A DNA stretch of 39,097 nt, taken from positions 2,787-41,883 of the forward strand of contig DYJT01000018.1 of the NCBI GenBank assembly GCA_020722965.1. Direction: 5' to 3'. The position numbers were made by a program, and so were the translations under genes. This stretch comes from Brachyspira murdochii (GTDB taxonomy: Bacteria; Spirochaetota; JAAYUW01). This document shows, piece after piece, positions 8,072 through 17,037 of this stretch (its first letter is position 1; each line of letters starts with the position of its first letter). The notes below the pieces were generated by a model, which saw nothing but the letters and a program-made list of their open reading frames with translations, ran no database searches and was not told the origin of the DNA.

Positions 8072-9458
8072 ACAAATTCCTGAATTTACTTCAACTTCCA
8101 TAACTGTTGCATTAAGCATGGGTTGTGATTCGATGGCATTGTTTCATATTCTATATAGTTTAAAACTTAAATTTAATTTCAAACTTTCAGCATGTCATTT
8201 GAATCATGGCATAAGAGAAGAATCAGAAATCGAACAGAAAGAGTTCGTAAAATTAATGGTTAAATATGGAATACCATATTATACAGAAAGTTTGAAGATT
8301 CCATATGATTTGATTAATTCTGGTAAATCATTTGAAACCTGGGCAAGAAATGAAAGATATAAGTTTTATAAGAGATCTAAAGAAATTTTAAATTCTAAAT
8401 ACATTGCTACGGCTCATATAAAAGAAGATGTCATAGAGACATTTTATTTTAATTTATTTAGAGGAAGTGGTTTATCCGGTGTCTGTTCGATCCCCTTTAA
8501 AAGAGGTTATATTATTAGACCACTTATAAATATCTCGAAAAAGGATCTTAAAAATTATTTAAACAAAAAATCTGTTTTTTACTTTGAAGATAAAACAAAT
8601 ATGGATTCAAAGATAAACAGAAATTATATTAGAAATCTTATCTTGCCACTAATTGATAAAAGATTTCCGCAGTCAAATGATTCAATTTTAAGTTTTATAG
8701 ATGAAGTAAAGAATACCTTACAATTCATAAATTCATTTATACCAATATGGTATAATCAGTTAATATGGTCAAAGGAAAATTTTAGTAAACTTTCGGATTA
8801 TTTACAAAACTACATCGTTTACAAAAAGATAAAAGAATTATCCTTTGAAATTAAAGGTGATTTTTCCGATATTGCTATATCGAGAAAAAATATAGCAGAA
8901 ATTGTAAGAAAATTAAATACGATAGATAAGGGTTATGTTGCAAGATTTTCATTTTTTGATATATATCTTTCATATGGAAATATATATTTCTCAATTAATA
9001 AAAATTATAATCAAGACAGAGTTGAATTAAATATCGACGAAATAATAAAAGATATAAAAAAAGAGATAAATTATAGAAATTATAAAATCTACATAGAACA
9101 TATTGACAATAAAGAAAAAATAGAACAGATTATAAAAAGTAGAAAAGATAAGGGGAATCAAAATCTGGTTTTTTATAATAATAAACTTGATAAATTAATA
9201 ATTTCAGGATGGAAAAAAGGAGATAAAATAAAATTTTCGACAGGAGAAAAAAAATTACAGGATATTTTTGTAGACTGGAAAATACCTCTTCCATTTAGAG
9301 AAGATATAGTTGTTATTAGAAGCGAAAAGGATATCATAGGATTTTATATTCCATATAATTTTAGGAATATTTATAATTTTATCCTTTCTAAAGATTACTA
9401 TGTTGATTTTAATCTTAATTTTAGTTATATTTTATTGACAATAGAATATTCGAAATAA
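8031..9458 (+). CDS. tilS: tRNA(Ile)-lysidine synthetase TilS
   Basis: TilS converts C34 of the CAU-anticodon tRNA(Ile2) to lysidine so that it reads AUA, a codon that must be frequent in this A+T-rich genome. The N-terminal PP-loop ATPase domain is followed by CHLNHGIREES, WARNERYKFY, LFRGSGLSG, a FEDKTN segment and INRNYIRN, all family landmarks. The PP-loop itself is unusual: residues 29-34 read SMGCDS where SGGxDS is expected, and TAHHxDD is replaced by TAHIKED. The C-terminal region (about 375-470) matches the TilS tRNA-binding domain by position and by GWKKGDKIKF. It overlaps pth by 41 bases in another frame. Confidence 0.9.
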   Translation: MKSLEDQVYHSLSEQIPEFTSTSITVALSMGCDSMALFHILYSLKLKFNFKLSACHLNHGIREESEIEQKEFVKLMVKYGIPYYTESLKIPYDLINSGKSFETWARNERYKFYKRSKEILNSKYIATAHIKEDVIETFYFNLFRGSGLSGVCSIPFKRGYIIRPLINISKKDLKNYLNKKSVFYFEDKTNMDSKINRNYIRNLILPLIDKRFPQSNDSILSFIDEVKNTLQFINSFIPIWYNQLIWSKENFSKLSDYLQNYIVYKKIKELSFEIKGDFSDIAISRKNIAEIVRKLNTIDKGYVARFSFFDIYLSYGNIYFSINKNYNQDRVELNIDEIIKDIKKEINYRNYKIYIEHIDNKEKIEQIIKSRKDKGNQNLVFYNNKLDKLIISGWKKGDKIKFSTGEKKLQDIFVDWKIPLPFREDIVVIRSEKDIIGFYIPYNFRNIYNFILSKDYYVDFNLNFSYILLTIEYSK

Positions 9459-9490
9459 ATTTATAGTTTTAATTATTTTAAGGAAGGATC

Positions 9491-11419
9491 ATGGGAAATT
9501 TAAATCAAAATCCAAAAAACAAAAAGGGCTTATCAGGAGGATTATTAATATTACTTATAGCCGTTGGATTTTTGGCAATATTATTTTTAATGTCAAATCC
9601 TATAACGGATATTATAGATAAAATAACATACTCCGATTTTATAAAATTTGTAGAAAGCGGTAAAGTAGATTCAGTTGTAATCACTGGTAATCAGATTAAG
9701 GTTATAATGAAAAAAAGTGCCGAATCAGATAAAGCCGATCAATATAAAGTCGTTATTCCATATATAGATCCTGAACTTTTGACCTATCTAAGAGAAAATA
9801 ATGTCAATGTTGAAGGGCAAGAACCGAAAGATAATTCTTCTTTTTGGTGGTACATTATTCCTTTAGGATTGACCATATTATCGATTTTTTTCTTTATGAA
9901 TATTACCAAGCAGATCGGTGGAGCCAATAATCAGGCATTCTCTTTTGGTAAAGCAAGAGCAAGATTGTATGTTAATACATCTACTAAATTTTCAGATGTC
10001 GCAGGTATTGATGAAGCCAAACAGGAACTATTTGAAGTCGTTGAATATTTAAAAAACCCGATAAAGTTTTATTCATTAGGTGCGAAAATACCCAGAGGAG
10101 TCTTGCTTGAGGGACCGCCAGGTTGCGGAAAAACCTTACTGGCTAAAGCTGTGGCAGGAGAAGCGGGCGTACCATTTTTCTCCATCTCTGGTTCCGATTT
10201 TGTTGAAATGTTTGTCGGCGTTGGTGCTTCAAGAGTTAGAGATCTATTTAATCAAGCAAAAGAAAAAGCACCATCTATTATATTTATAGATGAACTCGAT
10301 GCCGTTGGTAGATCAAGAGGAGCCGGGCTTGGTGGTGGTCATGATGAAAGAGAACAAACCCTGAATCAGATACTTGTTGAAATGGATGGATTTGAAACTC
10401 AAGATTCTGTAATTGTTTTAGCGGCAACAAACAGAGCAGATATTTTAGATAGAGCACTTTTAAGACCCGGAAGATTTGATAGAAAAATCTATGTCGATTT
10501 ACCAGATCTTTACGGTAGATATGAAATTTTGCAAATTCATGCTAGAAAGGTACCTCTTGCGAAAGATGTTGATCTTTTTGCAATTGCCAGAGGAACTCCT
10601 GGCTTTTCCGGGGCAGATTTAGCAAATATCATAAATGAAGCAGCAATTTTGGCTGCTAGAGAAAATTTAACATCTGTAGATATGAACTGCCTTGAAGAAG
10701 CAAAGGACAAGGTTTTAATGGGACCTGAAAGAAAATCCTTAGTTCTTTCTGACCAGGAAAAGTTAGTCACTGCATATCATGAAGCTGGGCATACTCTTGT
10801 AGGTGCATTGATGAAAAATTCTGAACCAGTTTATAAGGTAAGCATTATCCCCAGGGGAGCAGCATTGGGTTTAACTGTAAATATCCCTCTTGATGATCAG
10901 CATCATTATTCTAAATCCTATCTTTTTGATAAAATTTGTGTTTTATTGGCTGGAAGGGTTGCCGAAGAATATAAATTTAATGAGATCTTCACTGGTGCCC
11001 AAAATGACATTGAAAGAGCGACAAAAATTGCTCATGATATGGTAACCAGATTTGGAATGTCTTCTTTAGGACCACTTGGCTTTGGTTCCGATAAAGATGA
11101 TGTTTTTTTAGGAAAAGATCTGGTGAGAGAAAAGAATTATTCTGAAGAAACCGCAAAAAAGATAGATTTGGAGGTTCAAAAGATAATTACCGATGCTTTT
11201 GAAATAACAAAAAAATTGATTAAAGATAATATCGATAAACTGGATTTGCTTTCTAAAAATCTTATAGAAAAAGAATCTTTGATCGCATCAGAGATCTATG
11301 ATCTTCTTGGCATTAAGGATCCTCACAAAGACGCGACAATAGAATCTTTTAAGAAGAAATACCTTGATAAAAATTCAGATGAAGAAAAGGTTAAAGATAT
11401 CGATCAAGCACATGTTTAA
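9491..11419 (+). CDS. ftsH: ATP-dependent zinc metalloprotease FtsH
   Basis: FtsH is a membrane-bound hexameric AAA+ protease that degrades misfolded membrane proteins and short-lived regulators. It has two membrane segments (about residues 15-35 and 117-138) flanking a small periplasmic domain. The AAA module has Walker A GPPGCGKT (about 206), Walker [12 protein letters not shown] and the second region of homology [20 protein letters not shown] (about 311-331). The zinc site HEAGH is near 428, with the third ligand in the [12 protein letters not shown] segment. The 642-residue length is normal. An AAGGAAGG ribosome binding site precedes the ATG. It sits between tilS and glmM, with 19 bases to glmM. 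Confidence 0.97.
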   Translation: MGNLNQNPKNKKGLSGGLLILLIAVGFLAILFLMSNPITDIIDKITYSDFIKFVESGKVDSVVITGNQIKVIMKKSAESDKADQYKVVIPYIDPELLTYLRENNVNVEGQEPKDNSSFWWYIIPLGLTILSIFFFMNITKQIGGANNQAFSFGKARARLYVNTSTKFSDVAGIDEAKQELFEVVEYLKNPIKFYSLGAKIPRGVLLEGPPGCGKTLLAKAVAGEAGVPFFSISGSDFVEMFVGVGASRVRDLFNQAKEKAPSIIFIDELDAVGRSRGAGLGGGHDEREQTLNQILVEMDGFETQDSVIVLAATNRADILDRALLRPGRFDRKIYVDLPDLYGRYEILQIHARKVPLAKDVDLFAIARGTPGFSGADLANIINEAAILAARENLTSVDMNCLEEAKDKVLMGPERKSLVLSDQEKLVTAYHEAGHTLVGALMKNSEPVYKVSIIPRGAALGLTVNIPLDDQHHYSKSYLFDKICVLLAGRVAEEYKFNEIFTGAQNDIERATKIAHDMVTRFGMSSLGPLGFGSDKDDVFLGKDLVREKNYSEETAKKIDLEVQKIITDAFEITKKLIKDNIDKLDLLSKNLIEKESLIASEIYDLLGIKDPHKDATIESFKKKYLDKNSDEEKVKDIDQAHV

Positions 11420-11438
11420 TTATAGGGTCTAATTATTT

Positions 11439-12848
11439 ATGGATTATGAAATAAAAAGATATAATATTTCTGGATTAAGAGGCGTTATAGGTGAGACTTT
11501 AACGCCTTTAACATTATATTATAATATCCTTTCTTTTATAAAATACCTGGAAAAACGAAGTTTTTATAAAGGTGAGAAAAAAAAGATCAGGCTTTTTGTT
11601 GGAAGAGATGCAAGAAATTCTGGTGATTCTATTACCTCTTATATTCTTGGTCTATTAAATCTTTTTTCAATAGATGTAGATTTTGGAGGTGTGATTCCAA
11701 CTCCGACTGTTTTACATCAAATAAAAATTGGTCAATATGACGGTGGAATAGCTATCACGGCATCTCATAATCCAATTAAATATAATGCCATTAAGCTTGT
11801 AAAATTTGGTGGATATTTTCTAGATTTAAAAGATATTGAAGAGATGAACTTATATTTTGATCGGTTACTTAAGGATAAAAATCACCCTTCTGCGGATTTT
11901 TCAAATCTTGGTTCAACCAGATTATTTTCCAATGCCTACGAATATCATATAGATAAGGCTTTATCTCACTTCGATGTAGAACTAATAAAAAAGAGAAGAT
12001 TAAAGGTAGCTGTGGATTTTTGTAATTCAACCGCTGCAAATGTTTTCCCGTCTTTGTTTAATAAGCTTAATGTTGAATATAATGCTATTTTTGATAAAAT
12101 TTCCGGAAAATTCGAAAGAGAACCAGAACCCAATAGAGAAACTATGCAATATCTATCTTCTATTATGAAAGAATCATCTTTCGATGTAGGTTTTGTCTTT
12201 GATCCTGATGCAGATAGAGTAGCAATATTGTTTGAAAATGGTTATATCCCATCTGAAGAATATACTTTAGCCTTATCCTATTTGCATTACTGTAAGAATA
12301 AAGGTGGTGGAGATTGTGTAGTTAACCTTTCAACTTCTTCGATGATAAGATTTATTGCCGATAAATATCGGTTTAATGTTTATTTTGCGCCAGTTGGCGA
12401 GATTAATGTTACAAACAAAATGTTAGAAAACAGAATAAATTTCGGTGGTGAAGGCAATGGCGGTGTAATTTATCTTCCTGTCTCAAATAGCCGTGATACC
12501 ATTGTTGCCGTTTTGTTTATTTTAGAACTTATAGCAAAAGAAGAAAAGAAATTATCTATTATAGCAAATGAAATTCCTCAGTATAACATGAGAAAATATA
12601 AAATAGATAGAACAAATGATTTTGATAATAATAGAATTTTAAATGTATTAAATCTATTTGAAAAAAATCAGATTAAGGTATTAAATTACGATTCATCTGA
12701 TGGGGTGAGATTTAATCTAACAAATGGATTTTGCCATATTAGGGCATCAAATACTGAACCTGTTATCAGGGTGATTATTGAAAACAGCGATGTAGAAGAA
12801 TTTAATAAATTACAATCTTTAATTGATGAAATTAAATTAATTTTTTAA
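11439..12848 (+). CDS. glmM: Phosphohexomutase, probable phosphoglucosamine mutase
   Basis: This alpha-D-phosphohexomutase probably converts glucosamine-6-phosphate to glucosamine-1-phosphate for UDP-GlcNAc synthesis. The four family loops are present: the phosphoserine loop TASHNP (about residue 106, serine 108), the metal loop DPDADRV (about 254), the sugar-binding GEGNGG (about 336) and the phosphate-binding RASNTEP (about 434). GlmM is favoured by the GEGNGG form, the start resembling YNISGLRGVIGE, and the presence of UDP-GlcNAc pyrophosphorylase-type genes in this window. Phosphomannomutase/phosphoglucomutase activity cannot be excluded. It directly follows ftsH, a pairing also seen in other bacteria. 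Confidence 0.85.
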   Translation: MDYEIKRYNISGLRGVIGETLTPLTLYYNILSFIKYLEKRSFYKGEKKKIRLFVGRDARNSGDSITSYILGLLNLFSIDVDFGGVIPTPTVLHQIKIGQYDGGIAITASHNPIKYNAIKLVKFGGYFLDLKDIEEMNLYFDRLLKDKNHPSADFSNLGSTRLFSNAYEYHIDKALSHFDVELIKKRRLKVAVDFCNSTAANVFPSLFNKLNVEYNAIFDKISGKFEREPEPNRETMQYLSSIMKESSFDVGFVFDPDADRVAILFENGYIPSEEYTLALSYLHYCKNKGGGDCVVNLSTSSMIRFIADKYRFNVYFAPVGEINVTNKMLENRINFGGEGNGGVIYLPVSNSRDTIVAVLFILELIAKEEKKLSIIANEIPQYNMRKYKIDRTNDFDNNRILNVLNLFEKNQIKVLNYDSSDGVRFNLTNGFCHIRASNTEPVIRVIIENSDVEEFNKLQSLIDEIKLIF

Positions 12849-12910
12849 ATTATTTTAATTCTTCTAATTTAAAAAACTAAATTTGTAAAAAAATATTTTT
12901 ATAGTGATAT

Positions 12911-12938
12911 TTGCAAAATCTTATTTATATAGTAATAT
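12911..12938 (+). promoter_or_regulatory. Candidate promoter for rpiB
   Basis: TTGCAA (12911-12916) and TAATAT (12933-12938) are separated by 16 bases, about 20 nt before the rpiB start. A consensus match in an A+T-rich gap, so only moderately convincing. Confidence 0.4.
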
Positions 12939-12958
12939 CAGTTTAATAGGGTGAAAAG

Positions 12959-13405
12959 ATGTCAAAAATAGCAATTGGCAGCGATCATGCAGGTTTTTTA
13001 TTGAAAAAAGAAATAATAGAGTACTTGAGATCGAAAAACTTCGATGTATTAGATTGTGGTACGTATTCCGAACAATCCGCTGACTATCCTGATTATGCTA
13101 AAATTGTAGCAGAAAAGGTTTCCACAAAAGAAGCTGATTTCGGGATACTTTTTTGTGGTACTGGTATTGGTGTATCTATTGCTGCTAATAAAGTTAAAGG
13201 TATAAGAGCAGCAAATGTTTATAACGAAGAGATGGCTATACTTGCAAAACAGCATAATGATGCCAATGTTATTTGCCTGGGAGCCCGGTTTATAGCACCT
13301 TATTATGCAACGAAGATAATAGATTCCTTTTTCAACTCTACATTTGAAGGTGGAAAACATAAAAGAAGAATAGATAAAATTAGTTTGATTGAAAAAGAAT
13401 ATTAG
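12959..13405 (+). CDS. rpiB: Ribose-5-phosphate isomerase B
   Basis: RpiB interconverts ribulose-5-phosphate and ribose-5-phosphate in the pentose phosphate pathway; some members act on allose- or galactose-6-phosphate. The 148-residue length is standard. GSDHAGF at residues 7-13 holds the conserved aspartate-histidine pair, and FCGTGIGVSIAANK (about residue 66) carries the active-site cysteine and anion hole. KHNDANVICLGAR-type sequence is present as KQHNDANVICLGAR, and a basic C-terminal KHKRRIDKI contacts the phosphate. An AGGGTGA-like site precedes the ATG. It probably has its own promoter after the glmM gap. Confidence 0.94.
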   Translation: MSKIAIGSDHAGFLLKKEIIEYLRSKNFDVLDCGTYSEQSADYPDYAKIVAEKVSTKEADFGILFCGTGIGVSIAANKVKGIRAANVYNEEMAILAKQHNDANVICLGARFIAPYYATKIIDSFFNSTFEGGKHKRRIDKISLIEKEY

Positions 13406-13447
13406 CACGCAATTTTTTCTTTGAAAATTAATCAAAAAGATATAAAA

Positions 13448-14056
13448 ATGCCACTAAAAGCAATTATATATGATATTGAAATCAATATATTGAAGATCCA
13501 TTATGATCCAATTATCTTAAAAATAAAAAAAGATTTAAATATTAATTTACAGAAGATAAAAAAATTATTCTTTTCTCCTCAATTTTATTTTTTCACCATA
13601 GGAAAAGTCTCTTTCAAATCTTTTATTAAAACATCATTCAATGAACTAATGTTAGATGATGAATACATAATTAAACTTGAAAGAAAATATAAAAAATCGA
13701 TTGAATATAGATCAGAAGTAAAAGAGAACATAATGGCTGTAAGCGATTTGCTCGGATTAAAGGTTTATTTTTCCGGTGATATTGATGAATCTATATATTC
13801 ATCTGTTATAAAAAAGGATTTGTCGTTAAGCAAAATATCTTTTTTTTCATGCAATATGCATTCTGTTAAGCAAGAGAGTCAATTTTTAGAAAAATTGACT
13901 AACTTACTGGATTTCGAAGAAAATGAGATTTTGGTTGTCGATGATAATCTCGATGTTCTTCTAAGTGCCAAAGATAAAAGTTTTTTAACCTTATTTTATG
14001 ATGGGAAAAGGGATTTTTATTCGATTATCAAAATGATTTCAGAAAATTTAATATAA
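13448..14056 (+). CDS. Degenerate HAD-superfamily-like protein
   Basis: The overall pattern is that of a haloacid dehalogenase fold: an N-terminal AIIYDIE strand where motif I (DxD) should be, a helical cap-like middle, VYFSGD in the position of motif II, a lysine near SVKQES (motif III) and ILVVDDN, a good motif IV. Motif I reads D-I-E-I-N rather than DxDGT, so phosphatase chemistry may be lost or altered. An upstream TTG at 13421 is in frame, but only the ATG at 13448 has an AAAGA-like site nearby and gives the family-like start MPLKAIIYD. It follows rpiB closely. No specific function can be assigned. Confidence 0.6.
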   Translation: MPLKAIIYDIEINILKIHYDPIILKIKKDLNINLQKIKKLFFSPQFYFFTIGKVSFKSFIKTSFNELMLDDEYIIKLERKYKKSIEYRSEVKENIMAVSDLLGLKVYFSGDIDESIYSSVIKKDLSLSKISFFSCNMHSVKQESQFLEKLTNLLDFEENEILVVDDNLDVLLSAKDKSFLTLFYDGKRDFYSIIKMISENLI

Positions 14057-14062
14057 TAAATA

Positions 14063-14131
14063 ATTGATTGACAAATCAATAAAATTTATTAATCTTTAAT
14101 TGTCGTTTTTGTATTAAACATATTGATGTTT
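14063..14131. promoter_or_regulatory. Two short dyads upstream of the alpha-oxoamine synthase
   Basis: ATTGATT-GACA-AATCAAT (14063-14080) has perfect 7-base arms around a 4-base centre and contains TTGACA. AAACAT-ATTG-ATGTTT (14116-14131) has 6-base arms with the same spacer length. They lie 25-90 nt before the start of the next gene and could be operators; A+T composition makes chance occurrence possible. Confidence 0.35.
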
Positions 14132-14154
14132 TTATTATATTACTAGGAGACTTT

Positions 14155-15333
14155 ATGGATATTTTTGCAAAATGTTTTCAATATGATGAACCAGAAAAAG
14201 CTAAAGCCGCTGGTTTTTATCCTTATTTTAGAGCTCATCACGCCAAAACCGATACTGTAGTATTAATGGAAAATCGTGAAGTTATAATGCTTGGTTCTAA
14301 TTCTTATCTTGGCCTAACATCTCACCCAGAAGTAAAAGAAGCTGCGAAAAAAGCTATAGATATCCATGGAACAGGTTGTGCAGGTTCCAGGTTTTTAAAT
14401 GGAACACTTGATTTGCATGAAGAGCTGGAAAAAAAATTAGCTAACTTTGTTGGAAAAGAGGATGCTATAATATTTTCAACAGGTTTTTTTGCAAATCAGG
14501 GAGCGATCTCTGCATTGGTTAGCAGGAACGATGTTGTTTTCATAGATAAATTAGATCATGCATCTATTGTCGATGGTACAAGATTAGGATTTGGGGAAAT
14601 AATGAGATTCAGACACAACGATATGAAACATCTTGACAATCTCTTAGCTAAATATCCCGATAAAGGGAAAATGGTTGTTGTAGATGGTGTATATTCTATG
14701 GATGGAGATATAGCCCCTCTTCCAGATTTAATCAAAGTTTGTAAGAAACATGGTGCAAGATTGTATGTTGATGATGCACACTCTTTAGGTGTTCTTGGGA
14801 AAAATGGTAGAGGTACTGCAGATCATTTTAATTGTACCGATGATATCGATATTATCATGGGAACTTTTTCAAAATCTCTTGCAGCACAAGGTGGTTTCAT
14901 AGCCGGAGATAATAAAGTAATTGATTATATCAGACACCATTCGAGGCCATTTATTTTTTCAGCATCTTTAGCTCCAGCTTTACTTGCTACAGTTGACAAA
15001 GCACTTGAAATTATGTTGAGAGAGCCCGAGAGGATAGAAAATCTATGGAAAATAACAAGGTATGCAGCAGAAGGATTTAAAAATTTGGGATTTAACATTG
15101 GTAATGCTCAAACACCGATAATACCCATAATTATTGGTGAGATGGAAAAAACATTTAAATTCTGGAAATTAATTTATGATATGGGAGTCTTCGCAAATTG
15201 TGTTATTCCTCCTGCTGTTCCTGAGAATAAATGTATAATTAGAACCTCCTATATAGCAACGCATACCATAGAACAAATCGATAAAGCCCTGGATGTATTT
15301 GCAAAAGCAGGAAAAACTTTGGGGATTATTTAA
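14155..15333 (+). CDS. Alpha-oxoamine synthase, serine palmitoyltransferase-like
   Basis: This fold-type I PLP enzyme condenses an amino acid with an acyl-CoA and releases CO2. The PLP lysine is K240 in GTFSKSLAAQGG, and VDDAHSLG (about 205) holds the aspartate and histidine that contact PLP. The family includes BioF, Kbl, ALA synthase and serine palmitoyltransferase. The segment GCAGSRFLNGTLDLH (about residues 80-94) and RFRHNDMKHL resemble the bacterial serine-palmitoyltransferase-like subgroup more than BioF (usually GSGGSR) or Kbl. No biotin genes are nearby. The likely role is making a 3-keto long-chain base, or another aminoketone. An AGGAG site precedes the ATG and a strong terminator follows, so it is probably monocistronic. 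Confidence 0.78.
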   Translation: MDIFAKCFQYDEPEKAKAAGFYPYFRAHHAKTDTVVLMENREVIMLGSNSYLGLTSHPEVKEAAKKAIDIHGTGCAGSRFLNGTLDLHEELEKKLANFVGKEDAIIFSTGFFANQGAISALVSRNDVVFIDKLDHASIVDGTRLGFGEIMRFRHNDMKHLDNLLAKYPDKGKMVVVDGVYSMDGDIAPLPDLIKVCKKHGARLYVDDAHSLGVLGKNGRGTADHFNCTDDIDIIMGTFSKSLAAQGGFIAGDNKVIDYIRHHSRPFIFSASLAPALLATVDKALEIMLREPERIENLWKITRYAAEGFKNLGFNIGNAQTPIIPIIIGEMEKTFKFWKLIYDMGVFANCVIPPAVPENKCIIRTSYIATHTIEQIDKALDVFAKAGKTLGII

Positions 15334-15380
15334 TATTTGCAATTTTTTTGATTTATGAAATTATTAATTTAAGTTAATAT

Positions 15381-15413
15381 TTGCCTCGCTGTAAATTTGC
15401 GGGGCAATTTTTT
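15381..15413 (+). terminator. Intrinsic terminator after the alpha-oxoamine synthase gene
   Basis: TTGCCTCGC (15381-15389) pairs with GCGGGGCAA (15399-15407) with one G-U, around a 9-nt loop, and is followed by six T. A classic rho-independent terminator. Confidence 0.9.
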
Positions 15414-15443
15414 ATTGAATAATTTATTAAAAAGAGGGAATTT

Positions 15444-16889
15444 ATGGCTGAACAAAAAGAAAAAAAATCAAAATATGAAGCCTTAGAAGAAAAATTGACT
15501 TACAAAAATGAAAATGTCTGGAATTCTTTGAGTCATAATGAGGAAAATCAGTTAGAAAACCTTTCTGATGAATACATCGATTATATAGGAAAATGCAAGA
15601 CCGAAAGAGAATCGGTAAAATATCTTCAAAACAAAGTTCTTGCAGCTGGTTATAAAGATTTAAATAGTTTTTCAGGGAAAGCAAAAGCAAATGACAAATT
15701 TTTTTGGAATTTTCGAGATAAAGTTTTAGCAGTTTTTAAGATAGGTGAGGATCCTATTTTTACAAATGGAATAAATATAGTTGGTGCGCATGCCGATGCC
15801 CCAAGATTGGATTTAAAACAAAATCCATTATATGAAGATTCTGGTATGGCATTATTGAAGACTCATTACTATGGCGGGATAAAAAAGTATCAATGGTTGA
15901 GTTTACCTCTGGCTTTACATGGTGTTATAATACTTGAAGATGGCAAAAAAATAGAGATAAATATTGGTGAGGATGAATTAGACCCGGTTTTCGTCATTTC
16001 GGATTTACTTCCACACCTTTCGAGAAATGTTCAATCTGAAAAAAAACTTTCTGAAGCTGTATCAGCAGAAAATATGGTATTAATAGTTGGATCAAAACCA
16101 GTTAAAGACAAAGGGATAAAAGAAAAAGTCAAACTCTATGTATTAGATTATTTATATAGACAATATGGCATTAAAGAAGAAGATTTCATTTCGAGTGAAA
16201 TCGAAGTTGTCCCTGCATTAAAACCAAAGGAAGTAGGCTTTGATAGGGCATTAATTGGCGCTTATGGTCATGATGATAGAGTTTGCGCATTTTTATCTAT
16301 ATCTTCATTATTATCAAACTCCAATATAAAGAAAACAGGTATGGCTTTGGTTGTTGATAAGGAAGAAATCGGTTCATCCGGGGCAACAGGTTCTGATTCT
16401 TATCTTATTAATCACCTATTTACGATGATAGGGAACATTCTCCAAAAGGATGATATCTCCTTGGGAGAATTAAGAAAAGCGTTATTAAATTCAAATTGCA
16501 TCTCTTCTGATGTTGCAGCAGGGATTAACCCTCCATATAAACAGGTACATGATCTTCAAAATGCTGCCAGGTTGGGTTACGGCGTTGCTATTACAAAATA
16601 TACAGGTTCGGGTGGAAAATTTGCCGCTAATGATGCCGATGCAGAGTTTGTTGGTAGAATTAGAGGGCTTTTAAATTCGCATAAAATTCCATGGCAATAT
16701 GCTATGCTTGGAAAGGTAGATGAGGGCGGTGGTGGAACAATCGCAAAATTTATCGCATATTACGGTATCAATACTATTGACGCAGGTGTTCCGGTGGTTG
16801 GAATGCATTCACCATACGAATTGATCTCAAAAGCAGATCTGTGGTGTGCGAATAGATTTTATTCTGCTTTTTTTGCTGAATATGTTTAA
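15444..16889 (+). CDS. M18-family aminopeptidase
   Basis: This is a dinuclear-zinc aminopeptidase that removes N-terminal residues, typically acidic or hydrophobic, from peptides in the cytoplasm. Metal and catalytic sites are visible: the HAD of GAHADAPRLDL, DKEEIGSSG with the paired glutamates, and the late histidine in GMHSPYELISKADL. YGHDDR supplies another metal aspartate. The 481-residue length suits the longer M18 'aminopeptidase 1' group found in clostridia and spirochaetes. The N-terminal 30 residues are lysine- and glutamate-rich and probably helical. An AGAGGG site precedes the ATG. Terminators on both sides suggest a single-gene transcription unit. Confidence 0.9.
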   Translation: MAEQKEKKSKYEALEEKLTYKNENVWNSLSHNEENQLENLSDEYIDYIGKCKTERESVKYLQNKVLAAGYKDLNSFSGKAKANDKFFWNFRDKVLAVFKIGEDPIFTNGINIVGAHADAPRLDLKQNPLYEDSGMALLKTHYYGGIKKYQWLSLPLALHGVIILEDGKKIEINIGEDELDPVFVISDLLPHLSRNVQSEKKLSEAVSAENMVLIVGSKPVKDKGIKEKVKLYVLDYLYRQYGIKEEDFISSEIEVVPALKPKEVGFDRALIGAYGHDDRVCAFLSISSLLSNSNIKKTGMALVVDKEEIGSSGATGSDSYLINHLFTMIGNILQKDDISLGELRKALLNSNCISSDVAAGINPPYKQVHDLQNAARLGYGVAITKYTGSGGKFAANDADAEFVGRIRGLLNSHKIPWQYAMLGKVDEGGGGTIAKFIAYYGINTIDAGVPVVGMHSPYELISKADLWCANRFYSAFFAEYV

Positions 16890-16941
16890 TTAATAAATAT
16901 TAAATTAGTTAAGTTAGTTCAAATTAATTTAAATTAGTTAT

Positions 16942-16979
16942 AAAAGTGCCGAAAAATTTTCTTTTTGGCACTTTTTTTT
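16942..16979 (+). terminator. Intrinsic terminator after the M18 peptidase gene
   Basis: AAAAGTGCC-G-AAAAA pairs with TTTTT-GGCACTTTT with a single bulged G, followed by further T residues (eight in a row at 16972-16979). Confidence 0.9.
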
Positions 16980-17037
16980 GACAAAATCAATTTTATTCTT
17001 AAAATTAAACAAAGAAATTTTTCGTTGAGGATTTAAA

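Noticed and set aside
13049-13435. A 128-residue open frame on the minus strand opposite rpiB
   Set aside because: Shadow of rpiB, with cysteine/tyrosine-rich translation and no ribosome binding site.
13421-13447. TTG start for the HAD-like gene
   Set aside because: No ribosome binding site; the ATG at 13448 gives the family-like N-terminus.
14155-15333. BioF (8-amino-7-oxononanoate synthase)
   Set aside because: The GCAGSRFLNGTLDLH segment is not the BioF form and no biotin genes are adjacent; kept only as an alternative.
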